Assembly (NCBI RefSeq): GCF_900113275.1
Contig: NZ_FOOU01000005.1
Span: 186,001 to 250,000 of the forward strand
Length of the DNA stretch: 64,000 nucleotides
DNA from: Neptunomonas qingdaonensis
GTDB taxonomy: Bacteria > Pseudomonadota > Gammaproteobacteria > Pseudomonadales > Balneatricaceae
Reading direction: 5' to 3'
Shown here in pieces: positions 52,183-60,215 of this stretch; positions within the stretch are counted from its first letter, which is position 1; each line of letters opens with the position of its first letter. Under the pieces are notes generated by a model, which worked only from the letters and a program-made list of their open reading frames with translations, did not search any database and was not told the origin of the DNA. The position numbers and the translations under genes are program-made.

Positions 52183-52620
52183 TTATTTAATCCTTTGAAC
52201 TTCAGCTATTGTGCCTTCTACTTTCATCTTATAGCCACTACCCGCATGATAGATTATGGCGACAGGCATATATGCATATGTGTAGTCGTAATTGTAAGTC
52301 GATTGCTTCCACACTTCGCCGTTCATAAGCTGATATTGAGTTTCACCTTCCCAGCCATTGAATTCACCATTAATTTGAGATTCAGTAATGTCCGATATCT
52401 GTCTGATTGAAACAATTTCGTTACGGCCTTGAACTTGGATGTAATGTCGGTTACCGGATTTTAAGATGTGGACCGTAGGGCAATATGCGTAATGATACCA
52501 ATACTTGTATTCGTTCTGTATCCAATAGGATCCGTCCATAAGTTTGAAAAGCACTTCATCATCAAACCCGTCAAAATCTCCATCAATTTTTATTGTTTTT
52601 ACTATCTGGTACTCACTCAT
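52183..52620 (-). CDS. Two-repeat beta protein, uncharacterised
   Basis: 145 residues from MSEYQIVKTIKIDGDFDGFDDEVLFKLMDG. It consists of two ~65-residue repeats: (1) IDGDFDGFDDEVLFKLMDGSYWIQNEYKYWYHYAYCP, (2) INGEFNGWEGETQYQLMNGEVWKQSTYNYDYTYAYMP. Both end in a strand block with ...Y.(V)QG/(M)KVEG. The aromatic WxQxxYxYxYxYAYxP signature recurs at both sites. Beta-barrel or SH3-like folds are likely. AAGGAGCCAAAT gives a strong ribosome-binding site. It is 24 bp from the PLD-like gene on the same strand, so probably co-transcribed. Function unknown. Confidence 0.7.
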   Translation of the reverse strand: MSEYQIVKTIKIDGDFDGFDDEVLFKLMDGSYWIQNEYKYWYHYAYCPTVHILKSGNRHYIQVQGRNEIVSIRQISDITESQINGEFNGWEGETQYQLMNGEVWKQSTYNYDYTYAYMPVAIIYHAGSGYKMKVEGTIAEVQRIK

Positions 52621-52656
52621 ATTTGGCTCCTTGCTCTTGTAAATCAAACAGTCCAT

Positions 52657-53440
52657 TTACGAGGAACGCGTCCTCATAATAATTATTATCAGGAATCCTT
52701 ATAATTCCGCGAATAATTTTTCATAAACTCTAATCACTTGATATTTATATATAATAATACACACAGAACTACTGCCTAAAACTAATAGGAAAAAAATACG
52801 CTAAATTTTCATTGGCTTTCTTAAGAAAATTATACTGTGTAAATAATCAGCTTTTGAGAAAATACTGGTCAATAACTCACTCCCCATTCCTTCGGACTAT
52901 CCGCGAGTACATGCTGGCTAGACGCTATGTCGTAGAACCATAGCGGCATATTTATACTGGATCAAGCTCTATATTTTATTCCATAGATTATAGGAGGCAG
53001 AGCACTTTTATACGATAGGTTTAATGTGATGTCGGTTAATCAATGAGGACAAAGTACGACTGGTTCACTTTAGGATTACCGGACCTGGCCTCTTTGGGAA
53101 CTGAGGGTCCGCATATGTGATGCTATATTAGCAAACTCTAAAAGTACGCTTTTGGCACGGACCTGCCAAAACGGCTTGCTCTGGTTCCCCTCGGTGGTAA
53201 CTAGCCCGCTTATCCACTGAATCAACATCACAAAGCAAGCGGGCTAACGAATGAACAACATTGCGGCAGGCTGATTTCAACCTCCTATGTCATTTTAAAC
53301 TAGGACCATTTCATCTTTCATGATTTTTTATACTGCATCTTTATCGGTAACTTGTTGTTTTCGAAAGTCACCTAAACAGACTTAAAATGCAAAAACGCGT
53401 CAGCCCTTGAGGGGACATCATAGCCAGCTTTCGTAAAAAA
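52657..53440. other. Intergenic region with degenerate repeat
   Basis: About 780 bp without a supported gene. 53152-53205 (TTGGCACGGACCTGCC..AAACGGCTTGCTCTGGTTC) is a third, short and decayed copy of the dispersed repeat at 39944 and 48709. Otherwise nothing is recognised. Confidence 0.5.
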
Positions 53441-53506
53441 TTAGACAAACTCCCATTTGTCTAATTTTTAAATTCCGTTTGTCTAAAATTTATTACCTTT
53501 GTCTAA
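53441..53506 (-). terminator. Hairpin with iterated TTTGTCTAA units after yhiN
   Basis: On the minus strand TTAGACAAA-TGGGAG-TTTGTCTAA is followed by TTTTTT: a terminator about 80 bp past the yhiN stop. Two extra TTAGACAAA copies (53478-53486 and 53498-53506, 20-22 bp apart) precede the stem and could pair in competition with it. Confidence 0.6.
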
Positions 53507-53526
53507 AATTTAAATACACCTGCACA

Positions 53527-54702
53527 CTAAACCGCCTGCCCTGCTGCAAATCCGCATGCCCATGCCCATTGGAAGTTGTGCCCTCCCAAGTGCCCTGTTA
53601 CATCTAAACACTCGCCAATAAAAAAGAGGCCTGGGGCTTTATTCGCTTCCATGGTTTTTTGCGATACTTCCGTGGTTGATATTCCACCGAGGGTGACTTC
53701 TGCGGTGCGGTACCCTTCTGTGCCCGACGGTTTTACGCGCCAATGGCAAAATGCTTGTGAGATTTGCTCAAGCTCGGCATTGCCTTTGTCGGCCATGTTT
53801 CCGCTTAAAGAAAACAGCTCACACAGGATTTGCGCCATTCGCTTGCTCATTTTTTGTGACATGATGGTTGAGATATCAGCTTTAGGTCTTTGTTCTCGTT
53901 GCCCTTTTAGCCAATTTAATAGATCGAACTCAGGGAAGAAGTTGATTTCGACTTCTTCGCTAGGGTTCCAATATGAGGAGATTTGTAGAATCGCAGGGCC
54001 ACTTAAGCCTCTGTGTGTAAATAACATGTTTTCGGTAAAAGAGACGTCACCTACGCTGGCGGTTATTCGGTGTGACACACCGGATAATGGTTTAAGCGGC
54101 GCTAACAAATCAGGCTGCAACGTAAAGGGTACGAGTCCTGCTGATGTTGGCAATACTGTTAAGCCATACTGTTTTGCAACGTCATAAGCAAACGGGGTTG
54201 CGCCACCATTGGGGATCGATAAGCCACCCGTTGCGATAACAACGGACTGTGCCTGTATCTTGCCTTCTGTTGTATTGAGTTGATAACCCTCTGCTTGCTT
54301 CAGCACTTGGTTAACGGTCACTTCTTTATGAATCTCAACGCTAGCCCATTCACACTCGGTGAGCAGTACGCGGATTATTTCCTTACTACTGTCGTCGCAG
54401 AAAAGCTGCCCGAGCGTTTTCTCGTGATAGTCGACGCCGTGGCGTTCGACGAGCTCAACAAAATCACGCACAGAATAACGACTCAACGCGGATTTACAAA
54501 AGTGCGGGTTTTCTGACACAAAGTTTTCAGCGGTATTATGTAAATTGGTAAAATTACTGCGCCCGCCTCCAGACATCAGAATTTTACGGCCTACTTTATT
54601 GGTATGCTCGATCACCAGTACTGATCTGCCACGGTAACCTGCGGTAGCCGCACACATTAAGCCGGATGCACCGGCTCCGATAATAACTACATCGTATTTC
54701 AC
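53527..54702 (-). CDS. yhiN: HI0933/YhiN-family FAD/NAD(P) oxidoreductase
   Basis: 391 residues. Dinucleotide fold VVIIGAGASGLMCAATAGYRGRSVLVIE (about 5-32), KILMSGGGRSNFTN (family signature about 40-52), VIATGGLSIPNGGATPFAYDVA (about 155-175), and GGHNFQWAWACGFAAGQAV at the C-terminus are all typical of BaiN/YhiN-like proteins. The start is GTG 54702 (reads M-KYDVVIIGAG); no upstream ATG is in frame. It is cytosolic with unknown electron acceptor. 34 bp after the 54736-55041 gene, so possibly co-transcribed. Confidence 0.9.
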   Translation of the reverse strand: MKYDVVIIGAGASGLMCAATAGYRGRSVLVIEHTNKVGRKILMSGGGRSNFTNLHNTAENFVSENPHFCKSALSRYSVRDFVELVERHGVDYHEKTLGQLFCDDSSKEIIRVLLTECEWASVEIHKEVTVNQVLKQAEGYQLNTTEGKIQAQSVVIATGGLSIPNGGATPFAYDVAKQYGLTVLPTSAGLVPFTLQPDLLAPLKPLSGVSHRITASVGDVSFTENMLFTHRGLSGPAILQISSYWNPSEEVEINFFPEFDLLNWLKGQREQRPKADISTIMSQKMSKRMAQILCELFSLSGNMADKGNAELEQISQAFCHWRVKPSGTEGYRTAEVTLGGISTTEVSQKTMEANKAPGLFFIGECLDVTGHLGGHNFQWAWACGFAAGQAV

Positions 54703-54735
54703 TAACGCAGAGTCTCTTTATAGAACGGCAGAATG

Positions 54736-55041
54736 TTATGAGTCAGCCTGTTTGTTTTCGCTTTCACTTTCGTTTGTTTTGGCTTTAGCATTTGCGCGAA
54801 TTTTATCAGCTAAGCGCCCTCCTTTAGCGGATTGCACTTTTGCCGCCTGATCTTTTTCTTCTTGCTTCTTATCTAACTCTTTCTGATAGACAGACTTCTT
54901 TTTCTTTTTCTGTTCAAGTGCTTTCTTTTTAAGACTTTCGCGACTGGTTGGGTCTAATAAAAGCTCTTCTTTAGTGGGTTTATCTGACTCAAGTGTGAGA
55001 AATTGGCCCACAAAACTGCGTTGTTTCTTTTTACGCGTCAT
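54736..55041 (-). CDS. Lysine-rich low-complexity protein
   Basis: 101 residues from MTRKKKQRSFVGQFLTLESDK. The middle (LKKKALEQKKKKKSVYQKELDKKQEEKDQ) is a highly charged helix with Lys runs, and the end is disordered (NAKAKTNESESENKQADS). Such proteins bind RNA or ribosomes by charge; no family is recognised. Its ATG lies 11 bp inside the end of the rbgA-like gene, implying translational coupling. The frame extends 66 bp further upstream, but that part is within the GTPase gene. Confidence 0.65.
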   Translation of the reverse strand: MTRKKKQRSFVGQFLTLESDKPTKEELLLDPTSRESLKKKALEQKKKKKSVYQKELDKKQEEKDQAAKVQSAKGGRLADKIRANAKAKTNESESENKQADS

Positions 55042-55999
55042 CTTTATTGTCTCTATTCTCGTAATAATTCTGATTGATCCGTGCTTTTTCTGCGGCATCG
55101 GCTTCAAGCTGTAATTGCGCGGCTTCTGCTTCCAGTAATAGACGCTCGGCTTCAGCTTGTTTAAATAACCACTCTTCTACTGTTTCAAACGTAATCGGCC
55201 CCAGTTTTCCTGAACGCATATCATGCAAGAGTACTTCTGATGCCTTGTGTCGATCGACGACACCGCCCGGGCGTAATCCACCGCGCTTGCGGCCAATGTC
55301 ATCCAGTAGTTCGTCACTGCCGATAGGCAGCTCCTTAAGCTTGTAACGCTCAAGCAGCTGTTGCGGGTATTGAGTTAACATGAACTGCGCCGCAAAAAGG
55401 GCTACCAGTTCATATTCAATCGCGGTATCACGAATCGCACCACTGGCGGCCAAGCGGTAACCTGATTCCTGATCCTCAATTTTGGGCCAAAGAAATCCGG
55501 GTGTATCCGAGAGTGCCATTCCATTTTTTAATGTATATCGTTGCTGGTTTTTTGTAACTGCAGGTTCATTGCCCACTTTGGCAATTTTCCGTCCCAGCAA
55601 GGCGTTAATCAAAGTCGATTTACCGACGTTAGGAATTCCCATGATCATAACGCGTACAGGCCTTTCCTTACTGGCACGTCCTGGCACCATACGCTTACAC
55701 ATATCCGGAATGCTGCTGATCAGTTTTTTCTGTGCCTGATCCAGACTGATAGCCTGTATATTTTCCTGACTATTAAAGTACTCAAGCCACTCTGCTGTTT
55801 TTACAGGATCAGCAAGATCACTTTTGTTGAGTATTTTTAAGACGGGCTTACCTTTACGCAGAGAGTTAACTAACGGGTTCTCACTCGACAGCGGCAAGCG
55901 CGCATCCAACACCTCTATCACGGCATCTATTTCGTCCATGACTTTGGCAATTTCCTTGCGGGCTTTGTGCATGTGGCCGGGAAACCAGTTGATCGTCAT
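55031..55999 (-). CDS. ylqF: Ribosome biogenesis GTPase YlqF/RbgA
   Basis: 322 residues from MTINWFPGHMHKARKEI. Circularly permuted GTPase: G4 ILNKSDLADP (about 60) precedes G1 MGIPNVGKSTLINALLG (about 118) and G3 SDTPGFLWPK (about 160). The DARLPLSSENP segment is family-specific. Helps late maturation of the large ribosomal subunit. AAGGAGAGTACG lies just before ATG 55999; an ATG at 56044 is upstream of this without a site. Followed by a Lys-rich protein and yhiN. Confidence 0.93.
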   Translation of the reverse strand: MTINWFPGHMHKARKEIAKVMDEIDAVIEVLDARLPLSSENPLVNSLRKGKPVLKILNKSDLADPVKTAEWLEYFNSQENIQAISLDQAQKKLISSIPDMCKRMVPGRASKERPVRVMIMGIPNVGKSTLINALLGRKIAKVGNEPAVTKNQQRYTLKNGMALSDTPGFLWPKIEDQESGYRLAASGAIRDTAIEYELVALFAAQFMLTQYPQQLLERYKLKELPIGSDELLDDIGRKRGGLRPGGVVDRHKASEVLLHDMRSGKLGPITFETVEEWLFKQAEAERLLLEAEAAQLQLEADAAEKARINQNYYENRDNKDDA

Positions 56000-56135
56000 C
56001 GTACTCTCCTTATCAGTAAGTCGTATTATACCGATCAAGACCAATGACGCAGTGTAATAACTGGATTAATTTTTTGGTAAATAAGGAAATGTGCAACTAA
56101 ACTAAGTTTAAATTCATATGCAGGAAAGCAAACCA

Positions 56136-57374
56136 ATGAACGACGCCTCTTTAGGTAGCCATTTAGGCAGTCAAGTATTAATGGCGCGCCAGCCGATTTT
56201 TGATCGCCAACAGCGTGTTGTCGCTTATGAAATATTGTATCGGACTGAGAATGAAACCGAAGGAGCCGTCTTTTATGGAGGTTCACAAGCTACCAGTGAA
56301 GTGCTTCTTAACGAATATACCTCTATATGCGATGCCGGAGAGATAAAGCGTGTTCCGGCCTTCCTCAACCTGACCTATGACATCGTAGTTGAAGGGAATA
56401 TTCCGGATCTTCCCAAAAAGCAAATCGTACTCGAGCTACTGGAAGACGCTACGGTTGATGAGGCTTTTATCATTGGAGTGAAGAATCTGGTTGATCAGGG
56501 TTATCGCATCGCCTTAGATGATTTTGTATACGGTCCTGAGTATATTCCATTACTGGAGTTGGCGCAGATTGTAAAAATTGATGTACTTGCGCATACGCAT
56601 GAAGAGTTGGTTGAACTAATTAAAATCATTAAGCCTTATAAAGTCTCTCTGCTGGCCGAAAAAATTGAAACACATGAAATGCTGGAAGCCTGTATTGAGA
56701 TGGGTTTTAAATTATTCCAGGGTTACTTTCTGTCTCGTCCCAAGCTTATTAAAGGCCGTAAAATAAGCACAGGTCAAATTGCACTGTTGCAGTTAATGCA
56801 AGCGTTACAGAATCCTAATGTAAAACCAGAAGTACTTGAAAAGCTGATTATTACCGACCCGGTACTGACTTATAAATTGTTACGCATTGTTAACTCATCA
56901 GCCTACTCTTTAGTGCGAAAAGTTGAGTCGATTTCTGAAGCGATCGTTATGTTAGGTATTCCGCAAATAAAAAAATGGACTACGCTCATCGCCATGTCGA
57001 CCAATGCAGACAAACCTGAAGAGCTTTCCCGGGCACTGCTTATTCGCGGACGCATGTCTGAAAACGTCGCAGAACATCAAAAGAAAATTAATGCTTCCAG
57101 TTATTTTATGGCAGGTATGATGTCCGGGTTGCACGCACTCCTTGATATCGAAAGAGATAAAATGCTTGAGCAGGTTCCACTGGGAGATGAGATTAAAGCC
57201 GCCATCTGTGACGGAAGCGGTGATATAGGCATTGTACTGAATAATGTTATTAACTATGAAGCAGGAAACTGGGAATTACTGCCCGAAGATTTTGACGGAG
57301 AAATCTACGAGCAGTCCTATCGTGAAGCGATGCAGTGGACTAAGGAAGCCATGCAGGCGATGACAGAGAATTAA
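56136..57374 (+). CDS. EAL-HDOD (YuxH-like) signalling protein
   Basis: 412 residues. An N-terminal EAL-type domain (about 20-200) has VLMARQPIFDRQQRVVAYEILYR, IVLELLED at the EAL site (ELL), DDFVYG (DDFGTG in active enzymes), KIDVLAHT and LAEKIET. A C-terminal HDOD domain (about 205-400) has ITDPVLTYKLLRIVNSSAYSLVRKVESISEAIVMLG. The changed ELL and DDFVYG suggest weak or no c-di-GMP hydrolysis and a binding/signalling role, as in other EAL-HDOD proteins. ATG 56136 has AGGAAAG upstream; ATG 56118 is an alternative. Confidence 0.9.
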   Translation: MNDASLGSHLGSQVLMARQPIFDRQQRVVAYEILYRTENETEGAVFYGGSQATSEVLLNEYTSICDAGEIKRVPAFLNLTYDIVVEGNIPDLPKKQIVLELLEDATVDEAFIIGVKNLVDQGYRIALDDFVYGPEYIPLLELAQIVKIDVLAHTHEELVELIKIIKPYKVSLLAEKIETHEMLEACIEMGFKLFQGYFLSRPKLIKGRKISTGQIALLQLMQALQNPNVKPEVLEKLIITDPVLTYKLLRIVNSSAYSLVRKVESISEAIVMLGIPQIKKWTTLIAMSTNADKPEELSRALLIRGRMSENVAEHQKKINASSYFMAGMMSGLHALLDIERDKMLEQVPLGDEIKAAICDGSGDIGIVLNNVINYEAGNWELLPEDFDGEIYEQSYREAMQWTKEAMQAMTEN

Positions 57375-58013
57375 TTACGCACCCGGCTGTAAGTCCGGGT
57401 GTGCTTTAGCAAAAGCCTCCATTTCAAGACAGCGTGCATTAATAGCCTTAATTAATGGATAGTTAGTCATATCCACGGCAAATCGGTTCGCATTAAAGAC
57501 CTGCGGAACCAAGCAAATATCAGCAATGGTTACCTGTTCGGCACAGCAAAATGCGCTGGGCGTCTTGCGTTTCTGCAGTTTTGCTTCCAGCGCTCTGAAA
57601 GTTGTATGTATCCAGTGGTGATACCACTGCATTTTTTTCTCTGCATCGACGCCCATCTCACCCACCAGATACTGCAGTACGCGTAAATTATTAACCGGGT
57701 GTATATCACAGGCAACCGCCAGCGCAAATGCTCTCTGGTTTGCGCGTTCTAGCGGCGTACCCAGCAGTAGTGAATAAGTCTCAGGGTAGGCTTCATCAAG
57801 GTACTCACATATAGCCAGTGATTGGCTTAGCTGCATACCGTTATCTTCTAAAACAGGCACCAGAGCCTGCTCATTTCGCTGCACATGGGCATCTTCACGA
57901 TGCTCACCACTGACAAGATTCACCGCGCGTTGCTCGTACGCTAAGCTTTTCAAGTTCAGCGCTATACGTACACGATAGGCGGCAGATGAGCGGCAGTAAT
58001 CGTAAAGAATCAT
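57375..58013 (-). CDS. maiA: Zeta-class GST, maleylacetoacetate/maleylpyruvate isomerase-like
   Basis: 212 residues. The zeta signature SSAAYRVRIALNLKSL (residues about 8-23, the S-S-x-x-x-R-x-R pattern) is intact, as are the G-site QALVPVLEDNG...LSQSLAICEYLDE and the zeta-specific CDIHPVNNLRVLQYL. Glutathione-dependent cis-trans isomerisation of maleylacetoacetate (homogentisate route) or maleylpyruvate (gentisate route). ATG 58013 has AAAGGAAAT 7 nt upstream; the frame runs on to 58058. It is separated from DUF2783 by a terminator. HmgA at 35892 supplies its likely substrate; no fumarylacetoacetase is present. Confidence 0.88.
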   Translation of the reverse strand: MILYDYCRSSAAYRVRIALNLKSLAYEQRAVNLVSGEHREDAHVQRNEQALVPVLEDNGMQLSQSLAICEYLDEAYPETYSLLLGTPLERANQRAFALAVACDIHPVNNLRVLQYLVGEMGVDAEKKMQWYHHWIHTTFRALEAKLQKRKTPSAFCCAEQVTIADICLVPQVFNANRFAVDMTNYPLIKAINARCLEMEAFAKAHPDLQPGA

Positions 58014-58063
58014 ATTATTTCCTTTGGCATTCTGAATTTTTAAGAGTACGTAAAACATTAAAA

Positions 58064-58080
58064 CCCGGCATTAAGCCGGG
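58064..58080 (-). terminator. Terminator between DUF2783 and maiA
   Basis: CCCGGC-TTAAT-GCCGGG then TTTTAATGTTTT on the minus strand, about 40 bp past the DUF2783 stop and 50 bp before the isomerase start. It may partially uncouple the isomerase from the hydroxylase genes. Confidence 0.75.
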
Positions 58081-58119
58081 CGGATATCGTCAAGTAAATA
58101 CGGGCTAGCAAAAAACGGC

Positions 58120-58317
58120 TTAGCTGATATGTTCGCGAGCAATTCTCATGGCTTCTTCTAATACACTCTGATCACCAATATGGTTACTTAATAATAATAT
58201 CAGGCGTGCATTTACATCAGCGCTTTGCTCATCTGACAGATCTCGGTGCATATCCGTTAATACCTGATAAAAATCATCTGGGCATGGCAGGTTAGCTTCT
58301 GTATTTAATGTGCTCAT
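58120..58317 (-). CDS. DUF2783 small protein, second copy
   Basis: 65 residues: NLPCPDDFYQVLTDMHRDLSDEQSADVNARLILLLSNHIGDQSVLEEAMRIAREHI. The same helical layout as the 61-residue protein at 37284 (a DxxYxxLxxxxxxLS pattern, then LILLL..HIGD/LVLLLAHNNGD). It lies 29 bp downstream of the second flavoprotein hydroxylase. It presumably couples NADH oxidation to substrate hydroxylation in that enzyme, in analogy with MhaB; the assignment is by context. Confidence 0.8.
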   Translation of the reverse strand: MSTLNTEANLPCPDDFYQVLTDMHRDLSDEQSADVNARLILLLSNHIGDQSVLEEAMRIAREHIS

Positions 58318-58346
58318 TGTTCATATTCTCCTGAATGCTTGTCTAA

Positions 58347-60023
58347 TTACTTGCCCAGTGCTTTATCTAAAGCGGCGATGACGGTTTGCTGATCGAACTG
58401 ACGCATCCGTGCTGTCACTAATTGATCAGGACGCAGCAGATAAAATGTACCCGATTTAGCATCCAGCCTTTCGGTAACGGCACCGACTTTATCAATCAGT
58501 AACTCCACACCTTCAGGCAGATCAAGATCCATTTCATGACGAGCCACAATGTAGGTGTTAACCGGCACATTCTCAGCAGCCAAGGTAGCCAGATCCTGCA
58601 GAGTGTCAGATGTTAGATCCTGACGTTTTTCAACAAACAACAACCCATTAAATGTATTACCTAAGCAGGTCAGTAAAAAGTCATCCTGTCCATTGCGCAC
58701 GACCGGACCATCGGTACATGGGGCACCCGGAACGACCTTACAAGCAAACTTGCTGCTATCAGCAGTATTCAAAGGGGACTCTGTCAGGATGGGCGGTACT
58801 GATAAACGACCACTGTTAACGAGTGGACGGGCAAAATTGTAGTTCTTGGCAAGCTTAAGTACAGCGTCACGAAATACACGGCTGATCTTGCTTTTAGGCG
58901 TAATAAAGTCAGTACTGCGCGTTGAATTAAGAATATTTTCATCTGCCGCAAAAGATCGCTCTGTGGAATAGCTATCCAGTAAAGCTGCTGGCGCACGCTT
59001 TTCCAGTACCAGCTTAATTTTCCAGGCAAGGTTATCGATATCCTCAATACCTGAATTGGCACCGCGGGCACCGAATGGAGAGACCTGATGCGCGGCATCA
59101 CCGGCGAAGAAGATTCGGCCTTTTCGAAACTCTTTCATACGACGACAGGTAAAAGTATAAACAGAAGCCCATTCCAGCTCAAACTCAACATCTTCACCTA
59201 AAAAGGCTCTGACACGTGGGATGATATTTTCTGCCTTCTTCTCTTGTTCAGGGTCAGCATCCCAGCCTAGATCAAAATCGATACGCCAGACGTTATCAGC
59301 CTGACGATGCAACAACGTGGACTGGCCATCATGGAAAGGCGGATTAAACCAGAACCAGCGCTCAGGGGGGAAGTTCTTCGGATCCATTACTACATCAGCA
59401 ATCAGAAAGCGGTCATGAAAAACCTGCCCTTTTGATTCAAGACCACACATAGCACGTACTTTTGAGTTAGCGCCATCGCACGCGATAACGTAATCCGCCT
59501 GGATCTGATACTCACCCTCGGGGGTTGCAATTGTCAGAGTAACGACATCATTCTCTTCGACAACGTTAACCACTTTATTTTTCCAACGCATGTCAGCATT
59601 TTCAAGCGTACTGAGACGGTCTACGTAATACTCTTCCATATAGTACTGCTGAAGGTTAATAAAGCCAGGGCGGCGATGATGCTCTTCTGGCAGCATATTA
59701 AAGCTGTAAATCTGCTCTTCGTCTAAAAAAACTTTACCAATATTCCAGGTAACACCTTTATCTACCAGGCGCTGACCAACGCCAAGGCGGTCAGAAATAT
59801 CCAAAAAGCGTTTCGCATAACAAACCGCGCGCGAACCCACGCTGACGGTATTGTTATCATCAAGAATGATCACCGGAACATTATTTTGTGCCAGGTCGAT
59901 TCCGGCAGCCAGGCCCATCGGGCCGGCACCCACTACAACAACCGGATGTTTTACAGGGATCTGGGCATCCTGGTCAGTTGACCGGGCATAATTAAATTCT
60001 TGAAAAGTATAGGTATTCAGCAT
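58347..60023 (-). CDS. FAD-dependent aromatic hydroxylase, second copy
   Basis: 558-residue flavoprotein of the same family as the 37469 gene. VVVVGAGPMGLAAGIDLAQNN (about 28-48), VIACDGANSKVR (about 180), and IFFAGDAAHQVSPFGARGANSGIEDIDNLAWK (about 310) mark FAD binding. A C-terminal thioredoxin-like domain is present. GSRAVCYAKRFLDI is shared in both (GSRAICVARPSYYI). It probably hydroxylates a meta-hydroxylated aromatic acid para to its OH (3-hydroxybenzoate, 3-hydroxyphenylacetate or 3-hydroxyphenylpropionate); the exact substrate is unresolved. Followed by DUF2783 and preceded by a LysR gene. Confidence 0.87.
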   Translation of the reverse strand: MLNTYTFQEFNYARSTDQDAQIPVKHPVVVVGAGPMGLAAGIDLAQNNVPVIILDDNNTVSVGSRAVCYAKRFLDISDRLGVGQRLVDKGVTWNIGKVFLDEEQIYSFNMLPEEHHRRPGFINLQQYYMEEYYVDRLSTLENADMRWKNKVVNVVEENDVVTLTIATPEGEYQIQADYVIACDGANSKVRAMCGLESKGQVFHDRFLIADVVMDPKNFPPERWFWFNPPFHDGQSTLLHRQADNVWRIDFDLGWDADPEQEKKAENIIPRVRAFLGEDVEFELEWASVYTFTCRRMKEFRKGRIFFAGDAAHQVSPFGARGANSGIEDIDNLAWKIKLVLEKRAPAALLDSYSTERSFAADENILNSTRSTDFITPKSKISRVFRDAVLKLAKNYNFARPLVNSGRLSVPPILTESPLNTADSSKFACKVVPGAPCTDGPVVRNGQDDFLLTCLGNTFNGLLFVEKRQDLTSDTLQDLATLAAENVPVNTYIVARHEMDLDLPEGVELLIDKVGAVTERLDAKSGTFYLLRPDQLVTARMRQFDQQTVIAALDKALGK

Positions 60024-60215
60024 TACATGGCTCTCGTTTTATGTTCTCAGGTTACATAGCGAACAGCGCTCTTATAAACCTAACGATACCTGAAACACTC
60101 GCGATGATAATTAGCTCAGTACGAATAAGATTATTTCTAAAAAAGAAACAAAAGCCGGCTAAACCGAAGATTTACAGAATCAATCTTGCCTTTATGTCAA
60201 CAATCGAGGCGCTGA

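Noticed and set aside
53441-53506. Repeats with 20-22-bp spacing considered as a CRISPR array
   Set aside because: Repeat unit is only 9 bp, three copies plus an inverse, with no spacers of CRISPR length and no cas genes; explained by a hairpin terminator.
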